DNA of 64,000 bases from CBDDEC01 sp965226785 (GCA_965226785.1 CBDDEC010000002.1:62001-126000), one strand, 5' to 3'. Shown: positions 26,633 to 35,986, numbered from the stretch's first letter. Made by a program: numbers and translations. The notes: generated from the letters alone by a model not told the origin.

Positions 26633-27739
26633 ATGCACGCCGAGCCCCGCTACTGGTGGCACTGGTGGGCCGTGAACGCGCGGTGGTGGTGGCGCGACGT
26701 CCGCTTGCTGGTACGCGAGACGGTCCGGGAGTTCGGCGCCGACCAGTGCCCTCAACTCGCCGCCGGCATCTCCTACTATGTGCTGTTCTCGATCTTCCCG
26801 CTCGCGCTGCTGTTCCTCGCGATCAGCGGCCTCGTGCTCGTGAACGAGAGCGTGCGCGAGGATCTGGTCGAGAGCCTGTTCGACGCGCTGCCGCTCTCGG
26901 AGGGGGAGGGACGCGACGACCTGGAGAGCGCCATCGGCGGCCTCACGACCGGGATCTCTGTGGCGGGAGTGGTCAGCATCGTCGGCCTGATGTGGTCGGC
27001 CTCGGGCATGATGGGGGCGTTGCGGCGGGCGCTCAACCAGGCCTGGGACACCGACTACAAGCGTCCCTTCCTGCACGGCAAGCTACTGGACTTCGTGATG
27101 GTGCTGAGCCTGGGCATCCTCATGGGCCTGTCCGTGGGCGCGACGATCTTCCTGCAGGTTGCACGTCGGGTCAGCGACGACCTTTCGGACGCGCTCGGGC
27201 CCCTGGGCTCCGGCGCCACGCTCAGCCTGGAAGTGGCGGCGGTGTTCGTGCCGTTGCTGCTCTCGTTCGTGACCTTCATGGTCCTGTTCAAGTTCGTGCC
27301 GAGCGTGAAGACCCGGTTCCGCTCCATCTGGCCCGGCGCGCTGCTCGCGGCCGTGCTGTTCGAGGCGGTGAAGAATGGGTTCGCCCTCTACCTCCGTTAC
27401 TTCGGCAACTACGACGCCGTATACGGCTCGCTCGGCACCGTCGTCGCCTTCCTCTTCTTCGTCTACGTCAGCGCGAACATCATCCTCTTGGGAGCGGAGG
27501 CGGCATCCGAATGGCCGCGCGTCATCCACGGGCACTATGACGACGTTCCGGCGGACGACGTGCAGCAGCGCGAGAGCGCCGCGCCGCGCGAAGCGCTCTG
27601 GCGCCGCCTGCGAGGGGGGCTGACGGGGCTGTTCCGCGGTGACGAGAGAGCCCCCGACCACATCGAGGACACGGCCGGCCGGGATGCGCGGCGGCGGCGC
27701 AAGGCCGACGAAATCGCCCGGCGAACCGGCCAGGGGTAA
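26633..27739 (+). CDS. YihY/UPF0761 (BrkB-like) membrane protein
   Basis: 368 residues starting MHAEPRYWWHWWAVNARW. The family hallmark AAGISYYVLFSIFPLALLFL AISGLVLVN (written in two pieces) opens a six-helix domain with SASGMMGALRRALNQAWDTD, LLSFVTFMVLFKFVPSVKT, NYDAVYGSLGTVVAFLFFVY and ILLGAEAASEW. The cytoplasmic tail is charged. The family was once called RNase BN and is now regarded as integral membrane proteins of unclear function. A paralogue remnant with the same opening motif is at 39850-39935. Confidence 0.9.
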   Translation: MHAEPRYWWHWWAVNARWWWRDVRLLVRETVREFGADQCPQLAAGISYYVLFSIFPLALLFLAISGLVLVNESVREDLVESLFDALPLSEGEGRDDLESAIGGLTTGISVAGVVSIVGLMWSASGMMGALRRALNQAWDTDYKRPFLHGKLLDFVMVLSLGILMGLSVGATIFLQVARRVSDDLSDALGPLGSGATLSLEVAAVFVPLLLSFVTFMVLFKFVPSVKTRFRSIWPGALLAAVLFEAVKNGFALYLRYFGNYDAVYGSLGTVVAFLFFVYVSANIILLGAEAASEWPRVIHGHYDDVPADDVQQRESAAPREALWRRLRGGLTGLFRGDERAPDHIEDTAGRDARRRRKADEIARRTGQG

Positions 27740-27753
27740 CCGGGCTGGGCAGT

Positions 27754-28027
27754 GTCAGATCTCAGGGCGCGTCGACCCTTAGGCGCCACAAGGCGACGTC
27801 GCTGGTGGTCTATGCTGCAGCCAGTTCGCTGATCAGCGAGTGCCAGCGTGTGAGGAAGAGCCGTCGCTGCTCTGTCAACGCGACATGGGCGCCACCGCGG
27901 CGGCGGACGCGGAAGTACTGTCGCAGCTCATCGAACGCGCTACAGAAGCGCGACGCGGACTCGAAGCTCCCGAAGCCCTGCATCGGGTAGTAGCGCTGCT
28001 TCACCGCTCGGTGACTCTGCTCGGTGT
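27754..28027 (-). mobile_element. IS6-family fragment, transposase C-terminal end
   Basis: Nearly identical to 14924-15196, with the same end GTCAGATCTCAGGGC and the last roughly 75 codons. Cut by IS-A at 28029; the remainder does not appear on the far side of that IS-A. Confidence 0.88.
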
Positions 28028-28028
28028 C

Positions 28029-29147
28029 GTGGGACGGCAAAACCTCATGCGGCCCACCGATACTCATGATGCAAGCCTCCTAGCACCGGCTTGCTGTCGA
28101 CTCGCTGGCTCGGCATCCGCTGCACCGGCTTGCGTCCCTCCGGAGAGTCGAGCGCCAATGATCGATGCGGCCGCATCGCGTTGTAGTGCTGGACGTACTG
28201 ACCAAGCACCCGCCGGAGATGTTGTTCGTTGACCGCGATGACATGGTCGAGATCACTCGCGCCTGAGCGTGCCGATGACGCGCTCGGCGATGGCGTTGGC
28301 ATTCGGTGCGCGCACCGGCGTCAAGATCGTCTCGATTCCGATCCGTCGAGCTCGAGCGATGAAGTCGCCGCCGTAGCTACGGTCGCGGTCTCGGATGAGG
28401 AACCATGGCTGCTGACCCCAGGCGGTCGCCTCGATCATCTGCTGCCAGATCCAGGGCGCGTTCGGATGCTCCGTGACGTTCCAGTGCCGGATGCGGCGCC
28501 GGTCGTGGTCGATCACGATGAGCACGTAGAGCGTGCGGAAGGCGAGCGTCTGGACCGTGAACAGGTCAGCAGCCCAGATGCTGGACGCGTGGTTGCGGAG
28601 AAACGTGCGCCACGACTGGCTCGGGGGGCGCCGCAGCGCTTGCCGGCGGTAGCGACTCACGGTGCGGGCGCTGACCTCGAAGCCAAGGGCACGCAGCTCG
28701 CCGACGATGCGGACGGCGCCCCACCGCGGATGCTCAGTGGCGATGCGGACGATCAGCTGTCGCAGCTCTGCGGGAATCCGGGGTCGTCCGGAGCGGCGAC
28801 GACTCTTCCAGCGCCAGTAGGCGCGCCAAGCAGAACGATGCCAGCGCACCACCGTGTCCGGCTCGACCATCACGAGCGTGCCTCGCCAGCCGGACCAACC
28901 ACGTGCCAGTAGTGACCAGAGTCGGCGGTCGTGGCGACGGAGCCGCGGTCGACGACGGCCCCTTGTGTAGACGGCGAGCTGATGCCGCAGCGCTAAGTTC
29001 TCGAGGACGAGATCTCGGCGGGCGCGGACCGAAGCGAAGAGTGCTGCGACAAGCAGACGGAGGTAGAGCACAGACGAGCCTCTCGTGGCTCGCCGATACT
29101 CTGCTATCTCAGCATCGAACCGCACGGATCAAGTTTTGCCGTCCCAC
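28029..29147 (-). pseudogene. IS-A, both ends present, transposase frameshifted
   Basis: 1,119 bp from GTGGGACGGCAAAACC to GTTTTGCCGTCCCAC. The gene (28045-29125) matches the intact copies except for one inserted T near 28252 (GTCGAGATCACTC for GTCGAGACACTC), which splits the frame around the catalytic Glu. Confidence 0.9.
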
Positions 29148-29176
29148 GCCTATCAGGGGCCCGAGACCCAAGCCGT

Positions 29177-29365
29177 ATGAGCCTGTTCTGGCGTTTCGTC
29201 TGGCCCCGCTCATGGCGATCGCTGTCCGGTTGGGTTCCTCTCCTCATCGTCGGTGTCATCGCCGCTATCGGGTTGTCTCTGGCGCTCGGATTACGGTCAG
29301 GGGTTCTGAGGCAGTCGGCAACTGCCACGCTCCGCGACGGCAGTCAGGATCTGCCACGGCCGTAG
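29177..29365 (+). CDS. Possible single-helix membrane peptide
   Basis: 62 codons from ATG 29177 with one strong membrane segment (WVPLLIVGVIAAIGLSLALG) after a basic, Trp-rich N-terminus (FWRFVWPRSWRS). It may be the N-terminal stub of a larger membrane protein cut downstream. No family recognised. Confidence 0.35.
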   Translation: MSLFWRFVWPRSWRSLSGWVPLLIVGVIAAIGLSLALGLRSGVLRQSATATLRDGSQDLPRP

Positions 29366-29380
29366 GCTTGGCGCCGGGTC

Positions 29381-29450
29381 CATGACGGCCCGCACCGCCG
29401 CGTGAGGATCAGTGCCATGACGGCCCGCACCGCCGCGTGAGGATCAGTGG
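29381..29450 (+). repeat. Tandem duplication, 2 x 35 bp
   Basis: CATGACGGCCCGCACCGCCG... repeated back to back with only the last base differing. Located in non-coding debris. Confidence 0.9.
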
Positions 29451-29550
29451 CGGTGACGATTATCGACACCCATTCCTGCACCGTGCCCGGCCTCGGTGTA
29501 GGGGCGTTCCACAAGCACCAGGTAGTCCATGCCGGTCCTCTCGTCTGTCA

Positions 29551-29790
29551 TGTTGGCGTGCCAATCACCGTTTTCTTCCCCTGTTCTAGCCGTTTCTGCC
29601 TGCTCAAACGTGCCAGACGCAACTCGTCGTGTACTCCCACCAGCGGGTCCGCCTTCTTCGCCTGATCATGATCAGGCAGCACCAACTCAGTGCGTCGAGA
29701 CCATTCCGTCGGATGCCGCCGCTCCAGAAACCAGCCATCGGCATGCCAGTCGGGTGCGGAGTACCGTTCCCGCACCGTGGTCGTAGCGAC
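29551..29790 (-). pseudogene. Phage-type DNA-binding protein fragment (tentative)
   Basis: RERYSAPDWHADGWFLERRH PTEW (split) resembles the xxxAWYLERRxPxxW motif of homeodomain-like phage/terminase-small-subunit-associated proteins. It continues to VIGTPT and a stop. The N-terminus is replaced by a Tn3 transposase fragment in another frame. Confidence 0.3.
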
Positions 29791-29791
29791 A

Positions 29792-30055
29792 CCGCTTCGA
29801 TGCACGGAAATCGAACGCACCCAGCACCGCCGGAGCGAACTTGCGGGCCCTGCAATACTGGCCCGTCACCAATTCCAGGTAACTGCCGACGGTGTTGGCT
29901 TCGATCTGATCGGCACGCTGAGCCGTCTCGACAAGCCGGTCACGCCCGACCTCATCCCATACTGCGTGACGAACCCGATAGTCAGGAATTTCAGGATCCA
30001 ACAAGATCCGAGCTACCCGAGCGAACATCGACACCGTGTCGCTCGCTGCAACCAC
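29792..30055 (-). pseudogene. Tn3-family transposase fragment
   Basis: FARVARILLDPEIPDYRVRH and SYLELVTGQYCRARKFAPAV followed by LGAFDFRAS match the N-terminal (DUF4158-neighbouring) region of Tn3 transposases (pattern ..iLldd.ipd..vR......R..L..a......y.dll..rY..lR.FtPa.L.a..FRa). No catalytic domain or IRs seen. Confidence 0.5.
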
Positions 30056-30298
30056 ATGTGCCTTGGTCTGTTCATCGCGTATTGAGTATGTAGGCGACCT
30101 TCATGAGTACTCCAGGTTTGCGGGGGTTGAGACATCCTATGTGAGCGGCAATTGCAGGTCACACTAATCGCCGAACCGGTGACCGTCGAGCCGTACAATC
30201 TGACATGCGATTTCTCTGCCATGCGGTTGGCATTCCGTTCTTGGCGGTGCCGAGGCTGCGGAGCGCGACAGGCGACAAGTTTCGCTACCGTCCCAACA

Positions 30299-30445
30299 AT
30301 GGCTGACGAACCGAAATGGGAATCCAAACCTGCCAGGCTCATCCCCGCTTCTGGGATACGAGGGGCAAAGGAGCAAGAGGAGCGAGCCACATCTGCCGTC
30401 CTGGCAGCAATGCAGATCGTTCCCAGCTTCGGAAGGCGGCCTCTA
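30299..30445 (+). pseudogene. N-terminal fragment of a putative nuclease-like protein
   Basis: MADEPKWESKPARLIPASGI followed by KEQEERATSAVLAAMQIVPS FGR (split). The opening resembles a family of uncharacterised, possibly restriction-endonuclease-fold proteins that begin WESKPARLIPxSGI. After FGR homology ceases. The family resemblance is from memory and tentative. Confidence 0.35.
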
Positions 30446-30502
30446 TGCGCGCTCTCGCTGCTCGTGATAAGCTCTCGCGGGTTTTTCTCGCGTCGCTTTG
30501 CA

Positions 30503-30560
30503 GTGAGCGTTCTTCGTCGCGCTGATTTGCTATTGTGAGCGTTCGTCGTCGCGCTGATTT
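30503..30560 (+). repeat. Two 26-bp direct repeats
   Basis: GTGAGCGTTCTTCGTCGCGC plus TGATTT at 30503-30528 and 30535-30560, one mismatch, 6-base spacer. They lie just past the broken nuclease-like frame. Confidence 0.85.
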
Positions 30561-31054
30561 TCGCCACTATCTGAGAAATCGTGATCGAAACCTACGGTGG
30601 CGGATACAAAGGCGGTGTGCTCTACCTCGTGACCCGTCCCGGTCCGGCAGCGAGCTTCCCGGACTCGGATCATTGATCTGCAAGCGGATATGCGCCGGTT
30701 CGGGGGCGCGCGATCATCCCTCTCAGCCTGACGATTCCATCATCGCCTCTGTCGACCGCGTTGCACGTGGAGCTGCAACGGAAGGCCTCTCGGGCGACCG
30801 CGGGGAGTTCCGGGAGGCTGGATCGGGGTGGGCGGATCGGGGGGGTTCCGAGATTCTCATCTTCGCCGGCTCGTGGTCACCGCCGATCTCGGTATGGCCG
30901 CCGAGGTGGTAGGACGTCGGTCGCTCGCGTCCCACCGGCCGACAGGATACGGACAGAGGCGAACGGGCGGCGGTTGACGCCCCGCGGTGTCATTCGGTTG
31001 GATAGACTCTCATTCGGCGACTAGCTCTTAGTACTGACTAGAAAGAGGCTGGAG
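30561..31054. other. No gene seen
   Basis: About 490 bases of mixed composition. Short frames exist on both strands but none looks like protein. The last 60 bases presumably carry the promoter of the SPFH gene; no hexamers are assigned with confidence. Confidence 0.4.
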
Positions 31055-32110
31055 ATGGGATATTTCATCTCGATCGGGATTCTGGCAATCGTCGCGTTCG
31101 TCGTGCTCGCGGTGATCTCGAGTGGCGTTGTCACGTTCACCGACCCACGGACCCGCGAACGCGTGACCTACAGAACGGGCCCGGCGCTGATCGCGGTCGT
31201 CGTGGCCCTCGTCCTGCTCACGGGCGTGACCGTTCTCGCGAGCTACAAGCAGATCGAAGCTGGCGAGGTTGGCGTCGTCAGGACATTCGGTGAAATCACC
31301 GGGCAGGTCGAAGAGGGGCCGAACTTTATCGCGCCCTGGCAGACGGTCGAGACCTTCAACGTCAAGGTGCAGCGGGCAGAATTCCGTCCGGCCACGGACA
31401 GTGGCGATCGGAGCGCCCTCGGCCGGATTGAGGCAGCAAGCATCGATACTCAGGACGTATTCCTGAATATCACGGTGAACTGGCGTGTGAGCGGAAACGC
31501 AATCCAGGATCTCGTTCGCAACGTGGGTGGTGACTACTTCAACATCCTCGTTCCGACTCGCGTCCTGCAGCACACGAAGGCCGAGGTCGTGAAGCACACG
31601 GCGGTCGAAGCCACGCAGAAACGAGAGGAGATCCGCGAGGCGATTGAACTCTCGCTTCAGGACGACCTCGACCAGTTCAGCATCACCGTCGTCAGCATCC
31701 AGCTCGATAACATCAGCTACCAGCCGGCGTTCAGCCAGGCGATCGAAGACAAGCAGGTCGCGACGCAGGAGGCGCTCCGTGCCGAGGAGCTGGTGGCGCA
31801 GCGCGAGGCGGAAGCTCGACAGGCTGTCGCCGCGGCCGCAGGCCAGGCCGACGCGGCGATCGAGATCGCACGCGGTGAGGCCGAGAGAGTCCGCCTCGAG
31901 GCTCAGGGCGAAGCCGATGCGATCAGGCTCCGCGGCGACGCGACCGCGGATTCGAACATCGCGATCGCAGCGTCCCTGACACCTGACCTGATTCAGTTCG
32001 AAGCGCTCAAACAGCTGGACGGCGTCCAGATCGCCCTGCTGCCGGCCGACGGCAACTTCCTGCTCGACCCGACCGCGATCCTGCGGCGCAGCGAGGTGCT
32101 TGAACCGTGA
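31055..32110 (+). CDS. SPFH/prohibitin-domain membrane protein
   Basis: 351 residues. Two N-terminal membrane helices (ISIGILAIVAFVVLAVISSG; ALIAVVVALVLLTGVTVLA) precede an SPFH domain (about 68-240: EAGEVGVVRTFGEITGQVEE GPNFIAPW, split). An Ala/Glu coiled coil follows (EELVAQREAEARQAV to RLRGDATAD) and a C-terminal LLPADGNFLLDPTAIL. It resembles HflK/HflC/prohibitin-type scaffolds that form rings on membranes and modulate proteases. AGGCTGGAG precedes ATG 31055. The next gene overlaps its stop codon (GTGA). This is the second SPFH protein in the window and, unlike the 11-kb flotillin, is membrane-spanning. Confidence 0.9.
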   Translation: MGYFISIGILAIVAFVVLAVISSGVVTFTDPRTRERVTYRTGPALIAVVVALVLLTGVTVLASYKQIEAGEVGVVRTFGEITGQVEEGPNFIAPWQTVETFNVKVQRAEFRPATDSGDRSALGRIEAASIDTQDVFLNITVNWRVSGNAIQDLVRNVGGDYFNILVPTRVLQHTKAEVVKHTAVEATQKREEIREAIELSLQDDLDQFSITVVSIQLDNISYQPAFSQAIEDKQVATQEALRAEELVAQREAEARQAVAAAAGQADAAIEIARGEAERVRLEAQGEADAIRLRGDATADSNIAIAASLTPDLIQFEALKQLDGVQIALLPADGNFLLDPTAILRRSEVLEP

Positions 32111-32259
32111 TCGCCTTCGCGTTCCTCGCCGGCGGACTGATCGTGGTTGGGATTGCGCTCACCTACTACGTATTCCGCTTGATCGAGCAGCGCGACCGAG
32201 CGCTGGCCGAACTTGAGCACTGCCTGCAGGAACACCGCGACGGGCCACGCCGCGTTTAG
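32107..32259 (+). CDS. Small single-helix membrane protein coupled to the SPFH gene
   Basis: 50 residues, GTG start overlapping the SPFH stop by GTGA. A hydrophobic helix (IAFAFLAGGLIVVGIALTYY) is followed by a charged helix (LIEQRDRALAELEHCLQEHR). The 4-base overlap argues it is real and translationally coupled. The 3' end of the frame forms the left arm of a long hairpin. Function unknown; a plausible SPFH accessory subunit. Confidence 0.6.
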   Translation: MIAFAFLAGGLIVVGIALTYYVFRLIEQRDRALAELEHCLQEHRDGPRRV

Positions 32260-32277
32260 TGGCCGTGGCCCGTCGCG
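32236..32277 (+). terminator. Long hairpin at the end of the SPFH operon
   Basis: 14-bp perfect inverted repeat CGCGACGGGCCACG / CGTGGCCCGTCGCG with a 14-base loop that contains the stop codon of the small gene. There is no T run, so intrinsic termination is uncertain. Confidence 0.55.
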
Positions 32278-32331
32278 CGCCGAGCTAGTGGATGAGCCGA
32301 CTGCCGGCGATGACTCGCAGATTCCGGCAGG

Positions 32332-32360
32332 CCCTGGGCGATCGATGAGATCGCCCAGGG
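32332..32360 (+). terminator. Second hairpin, 12-bp perfect stem
   Basis: CCCTGGGCGATC GATGA GATCGCCCAGGG. Downstream CTGTTGAGCG lacks a T run. Possibly a transcription stop for the SPFH unit or protection from the IS-A beyond. Confidence 0.55.
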
Positions 32361-32391
32361 CTGTTGAGCGATAGCCCGCTCTCGGACCCCC

Positions 32392-33509
32392 GTGGGGCGG
32401 CAAAACCTCATGCGGCCCACCGATACTCATGATGCAAACCTCCTAGCACCGGCTTGCTGACGACTCGCTGGCTCGGCGTCCGCTGCACCGGCGAGCGTCC
32501 CTCCGGAGAGTCGAGCGACGATGATCGATGCGGACGCATCGCGTTGTAGTGCTGGACGTACTCACCCAGCACCCGCCGGAGATGTTGTTCGTTGACCGCG
32601 ATGACATGGTCGAGACACTGGCGCCTGAGCGTGCCGATGACGCGCTCGGCGATGGCGTTGGCATTCGGCGCGTGCACCGGAGTCAGAATCGTCTCGATCC
32701 CGATCCGTCGAGCGCGTGCGATGAAGTCCCCGCCATAGCTACGGTCGCGGTCGCGGATCAGGAACCCTGGCTGCTGACCCCAGGCGGTCGCCTCGATCAT
32801 CTGCTGCCAGATCCACGGAGCGTTCGGATGCTCCGTGACGTTCCAGTGCCGGATGCGGCGCCGGCCGTGGTCGATCACGACGAACACGTAGAGCGTGCGG
32901 AAGGTGAGGGTCTGCACCGTGAACAGGTCAGCAGCCCAGATGCTGGACGCGTGGTTGCGCAGAAACCTGCGCCACGACTGACTCGGCGGTCGCCGGAGCG
33001 CCTGCTGACGGTAGCGGCTCACGGTGCGAGCGCTAACCTCGAAGCCAAGAGCACGCAGCTCACCGACGATGCGCACGGCGCCCCACCGCGGGTTCTCGGT
33101 CGCCATGCGCACGATCAGCTGCTGCAACTCGACGGGGATCCGAGGCCGCCCGGAACCGCGGTGACTCCTCCAGCGCCAGTAGGCGCGCCAAGCAGATCGA
33201 TGCCACCGCACGACGGTGTCGGGCTCGACGATCACGAGTGTGCCTCGCCAGCCGGACCAACAGCGAGCGAGCAGCGACCAGGGTCTGCGGTCGTGAAGAC
33301 GGAGCGGGGGTCGACGACGGCTCCTCGTGTAGACGGCGAGCTGATGCCGCAGTGCCAAGTTCTCGAGGACGAGATCTCGGCGGGCGCGGACCGATGCGAA
33401 GAGTGCTGCGACAAGCAGACGGAGGTAGAGCACAGACGAGCCTCTCGTGGCTCGCCGATACTCTGCTATCTCAGCATCGAACCGCACGGATCAAGTTTTG
33501 CCGTCCCAC
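32392..33509 (-). mobile_element. IS-A, complete (1,118 bp)
   Basis: Terminal repeats GTGGGGCGGCAAAACC and GTTTTGCCGTCCCAC enclose one intact transposase. The two repeat arms differ by one base (GGGGCGG against GGGACGG). Flanks do not reconstruct an uninterrupted gene. Confidence 0.9.
32408..33487 (-). CDS. IS-A integrase-core DDE transposase (intact)
   Basis: 359 residues. An N-terminal hydrophobic/basic region (about 18-110), HTH (about 118-165, RWGAVRIVGELRALGFEVSA) and rve integrase core with catalytic Asp187 (AADLFTVQTL), Asp246 (FLIRDRDRS) and Glu281 (NAIAERVIGTL). The final Asp and Glu are 35 residues apart as in D,D(35)E enzymes. It resembles IS3/IS481-superfamily transposases without an orfA. 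Frame intact. Somewhat diverged from the copies at 38.6 and 46.5 kb in its N-terminal half. Confidence 0.9.
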   Translation of the reverse strand: MRFDAEIAEYRRATRGSSVLYLRLLVAALFASVRARRDLVLENLALRHQLAVYTRSRRRPPLRLHDRRPWSLLARCWSGWRGTLVIVEPDTVVRWHRSAWRAYWRWRSHRGSGRPRIPVELQQLIVRMATENPRWGAVRIVGELRALGFEVSARTVSRYRQQALRRPPSQSWRRFLRNHASSIWAADLFTVQTLTFRTLYVFVVIDHGRRRIRHWNVTEHPNAPWIWQQMIEATAWGQQPGFLIRDRDRSYGGDFIARARRIGIETILTPVHAPNANAIAERVIGTLRRQCLDHVIAVNEQHLRRVLGEYVQHYNAMRPHRSSSLDSPEGRSPVQRTPSQRVVSKPVLGGLHHEYRWAA

Positions 33510-33608
33510 GGCCGCGAGCACTATCAACTTGTGCGGAACAGACAGCACCAACGAGGACACCGGCGGCGCGGCGGGCTGGTCCATCAGCGATAGCCGCTGC
33601 GAGCAGGC
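33510..33608 (+). pseudogene. Host gene fragment between two IS-A ends
   Basis: An open frame reading STINLCGTDSTNEDTGGAAG and WSISDSRCEQA, with the look of an extracellular domain segment. Both ends are cut by IS-A termini. Not identified. Confidence 0.3.
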
Positions 33609-34542
33609 GTGGGACGGCAAAACCTCATGCGGCCCACCGATACTCATGATGCAAGCCTCCTAGCACCGGCTTGCTGACGACTCGCTGACTCAGCGTCCGC
33701 TGCACCGGCGAGCGTCCCTCCGGAGAGTCGAGCGACAATGACCGATGCGGACGCATCGCGTTGTAGTGCTGGACGTACTCACCAAGCATCCGCCGGAGAT
33801 GTTGTTCGTTGACCGCGATGACATGGTCGAGACACTCGCGCCTGAGCGTGCCGATGACGCGCTCGGCGATGGCGTTGGCATTCGGCGCGTGCACCGGAGT
33901 CAGAATCGTCTCGATCCCGATCCGTCGAGCGCGTGCGATGAAGTCTCCGCCATAGCTACGGTCGCGGTCTCGGATGAGGAACCCTGGCTGCTGACCCCAG
34001 GCGGTCGCCTCGATCATCTGCTGCCAGATCCAGGCGCGTTCGGATGCTCCGTGACGTTCCAGTGCCGGATGCGGCGCCGGTCGTGGTCGATCACGATGAG
34101 CACGGAGAGCGTGCGGAAGGCGAGCGTCTGGACCGTGAACAGATCGGCGGCCCAGATGCTGGACGCGTGGTTGCGGAGAAACGTGCGCCACGACTGGCTC
34201 GGGGGGCGCCGCAGCGCTTGCCGGCGGTAGCGACTCACGGTGCGGGCGCTGACCTCGAAGCCAAGGGCACGCAGCTCGCCGACGATGCGGACGGCGCCCC
34301 ACCGCGGATGCTCAGTGGCGATGCGGACGATCAGCTGTCGCAGCTCTGCGGGAATCCGGGGTCGTCCGGAGCGGCGACGACTCTTCCAGCGCCAGTAGGC
34401 GCGCCAAGCAGAACGATGCCAGCGCACCACCGTGTCCGGCTCGACCATCACGAGCGTGCCTCGCCAGCCGGACCAACCACGTGCCAGCAGTGACCAGAGT
34501 CGGCGGTCGTGGCGACGGAGCCGCGGTCGACGACGGCCCCTT
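33609..34542 (-). pseudogene. IS-A copy, frameshifted and cut by MITE-1
   Basis: Terminal repeat and C-terminus present (stop 33625). A missing G near 34031 (CCAGGCGCG for CCAGGGCGCG) shifts frame between the catalytic Asp residues. The first roughly 55 codons and the other terminal repeat are replaced by MITE-1 at 34543. Confidence 0.88.
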
Positions 34543-34674
34543 GTGGGGAGGCAAAACTAGATCGTGAGCGATCCAGGGAGCTTCCAGGAGAGACTTAGCC
34601 GATCCTCCTCCTGGGGGGGGGGGGGGGGGGGCCAGGCTCAGTCAGGATCGCGCGGATGAATATTGCCGCCCCAC
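34543..34674. mobile_element. MITE-1, copy b (132 bp)
   Basis: Same ends as the 21.6-kb copy. The internal G run is 19 long (34613-34631), accounting for the extra length. Confidence 0.85.
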
Positions 34675-35003
34675 GGGTTCACCCCGGCCCCGGCGGCCGC
34701 GAGCGTGACGTTGCACGTGGCCTTGAGCCGCTCGATGAAGTCATTCCGCCAGGCAGCAGGTACAGTCATCGCCCCCCCCCCCCCCCCCCCCCCTTTAGGT
34801 GTCGTCCTATTGTCGTCATCTGTCTCGTCCAGGCCGTGGCGCATCCGGTACAGCAGATGGCCAAGAATGGCCCGGAAGGTCGCGGCCTGCAGGTGGCTCG
34901 GGCCTGTCTGGGCCGTGTTGGCCGCGACCTCGACCATGGCGCGGATCTTGTTCAGCTGACGACGGCCGGCGGCGCCGCCCGGCTGGTCGATCGTCTGGTC
35001 CAT
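34675..35003 (-). pseudogene. Small DNA-binding-like protein containing a 22-base C tract
   Basis: The minus strand from ATG 35003 (MDQTIDQPGGAAGRRQLNKI) reads a helical segment and LLYRMRHGLDETDDDNRTT. A poly-Gly run follows from the C tract at 34772-34793, then AAWRNDFIERLKATCNVTLA AAGAGV (split). The last piece resembles the FLExLxxTGNVTxAAxxAGV helix-turn-helix of phage proteins and is cut by MITE-1. The two pieces may be separate proteins fused by the homopolymer. Confidence 0.35.
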
Positions 35004-35056
35004 CTCGGCTCGTCGCCAGCGAGATCGACTTGACTGCGGGCCCGACCAGAGCGTCC

Positions 35057-35986
35057 ATGCTGAGCATGGATCCACAGGAGCGCGAGCTCGACGCGTTGAT
35101 CGGACTCTATTTGCTGCGCTGCGAGGCCGAGGGTAAGTCGCCCGAGACGCAGCGCGCCTACCGCGAGTCGCTCCAGCGGTTCTGCCGCTTCGTGCACCTC
35201 GTCAACGGTCCGCGCGACGTGCACGAGCTGACGCCCCGGCTCATCTACCACTTCCTCGCCAGCTTCGCGCACCTCAGCCTCGAGACCCGCCATCGCTACT
35301 TTCGCGAGGTACGTTGCTTCTTCAACTGGTTGATCGAGACCGACCGCCTCACGACCAGCCCGTTCCGCGGCATCCGCAACGTCCGCTTGCCGTAGCGTAT
35401 CGTGGCGCCCTTTACCCGGGCCGAGATCGGCGTGCTGCTCGCTGCCTGTCCGCCCACGCCGGTCGGTCGTCGTGACCGCGCGATCATCCTGGTGCTGCTC
35501 GACACCGGCATCAGGTGCTCGGAGCTGGCGCAACTACGTCTGGGAGACTTCGACACCACAACGCAGCGCATTCGCGTGCGGCACGGCAAGGCCAACAAGC
35601 AGCGAGTGGTGGCCTTCGCCGAGCGTTGCGCGGCGGCCGTGGAACTCTACTTCGAGGAGCGGGGCCGCCTCCCCGGGCCCCTCTTCGTCGCAGCGAGCGG
35701 CGGCAGCGGCCGCTTGACGGCATCAGCGACCGGACTCAGACCGAACGGCATCAAGCAGATGCTGCGCCGACTGGGCCGGCGGGCCGGCGTCCACAAGGTC
35801 CATGCGCATCGCTTCCGGCACACCTTCGCCACCTGGGCGATCGAACACGACGCCCGCGAGCTCGACGTGCAGTACCTGCTCGGTCATGCCTCGCCTGACA
35901 TGGTGCGCCGCTACAGCTCCACCTATCGCAGCGCGCAGGCGGCGCACCGACATGCGCAGTTCTCCCCCGCAGACCAGATGCTGTAA
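35057..35986 (+). pseudogene. Tyrosine recombinase/integrase with an in-frame amber codon
   Basis: About 309 codons in one frame interrupted only by TAG at 35393-35395 (NVRLP-stop-RIVAPFTRAE). N-terminal SAM-like domain 1-105 (KSPETQRAYRESLQRFCRFV, TRHRYFREVRCFFNWLIETD). The catalytic domain carries Arg (LDTGIRCSELAQLRLGD), Lys (VRHGKANKQRVV), HxxR (HAHRFRHTFATWAIEHD), His (LLGHASPDMVRRY) and the nucleophile Tyr (MVRRYSSTYR). All six catalytic positions are retained. It ends 126 bases before a tRNA-Gly 3' half, the usual arrangement of an integrase and its att site. The amber codon could be a mutation, suppression or a base error. Homologous fragment at 52.6 kb lacks the stop. Confidence 0.85.

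Noticed and set aside
30013..30567. Minus-strand frame of 184 codons
   Set aside because: Ser/Arg-rich, no start context, overlaps a more protein-like plus-strand fragment and direct repeats.
30723..31024. Short open frames on both strands before the SPFH gene
   Set aside because: No ribosome-binding site, biased Arg/Ser/Gly composition, no family resemblance.
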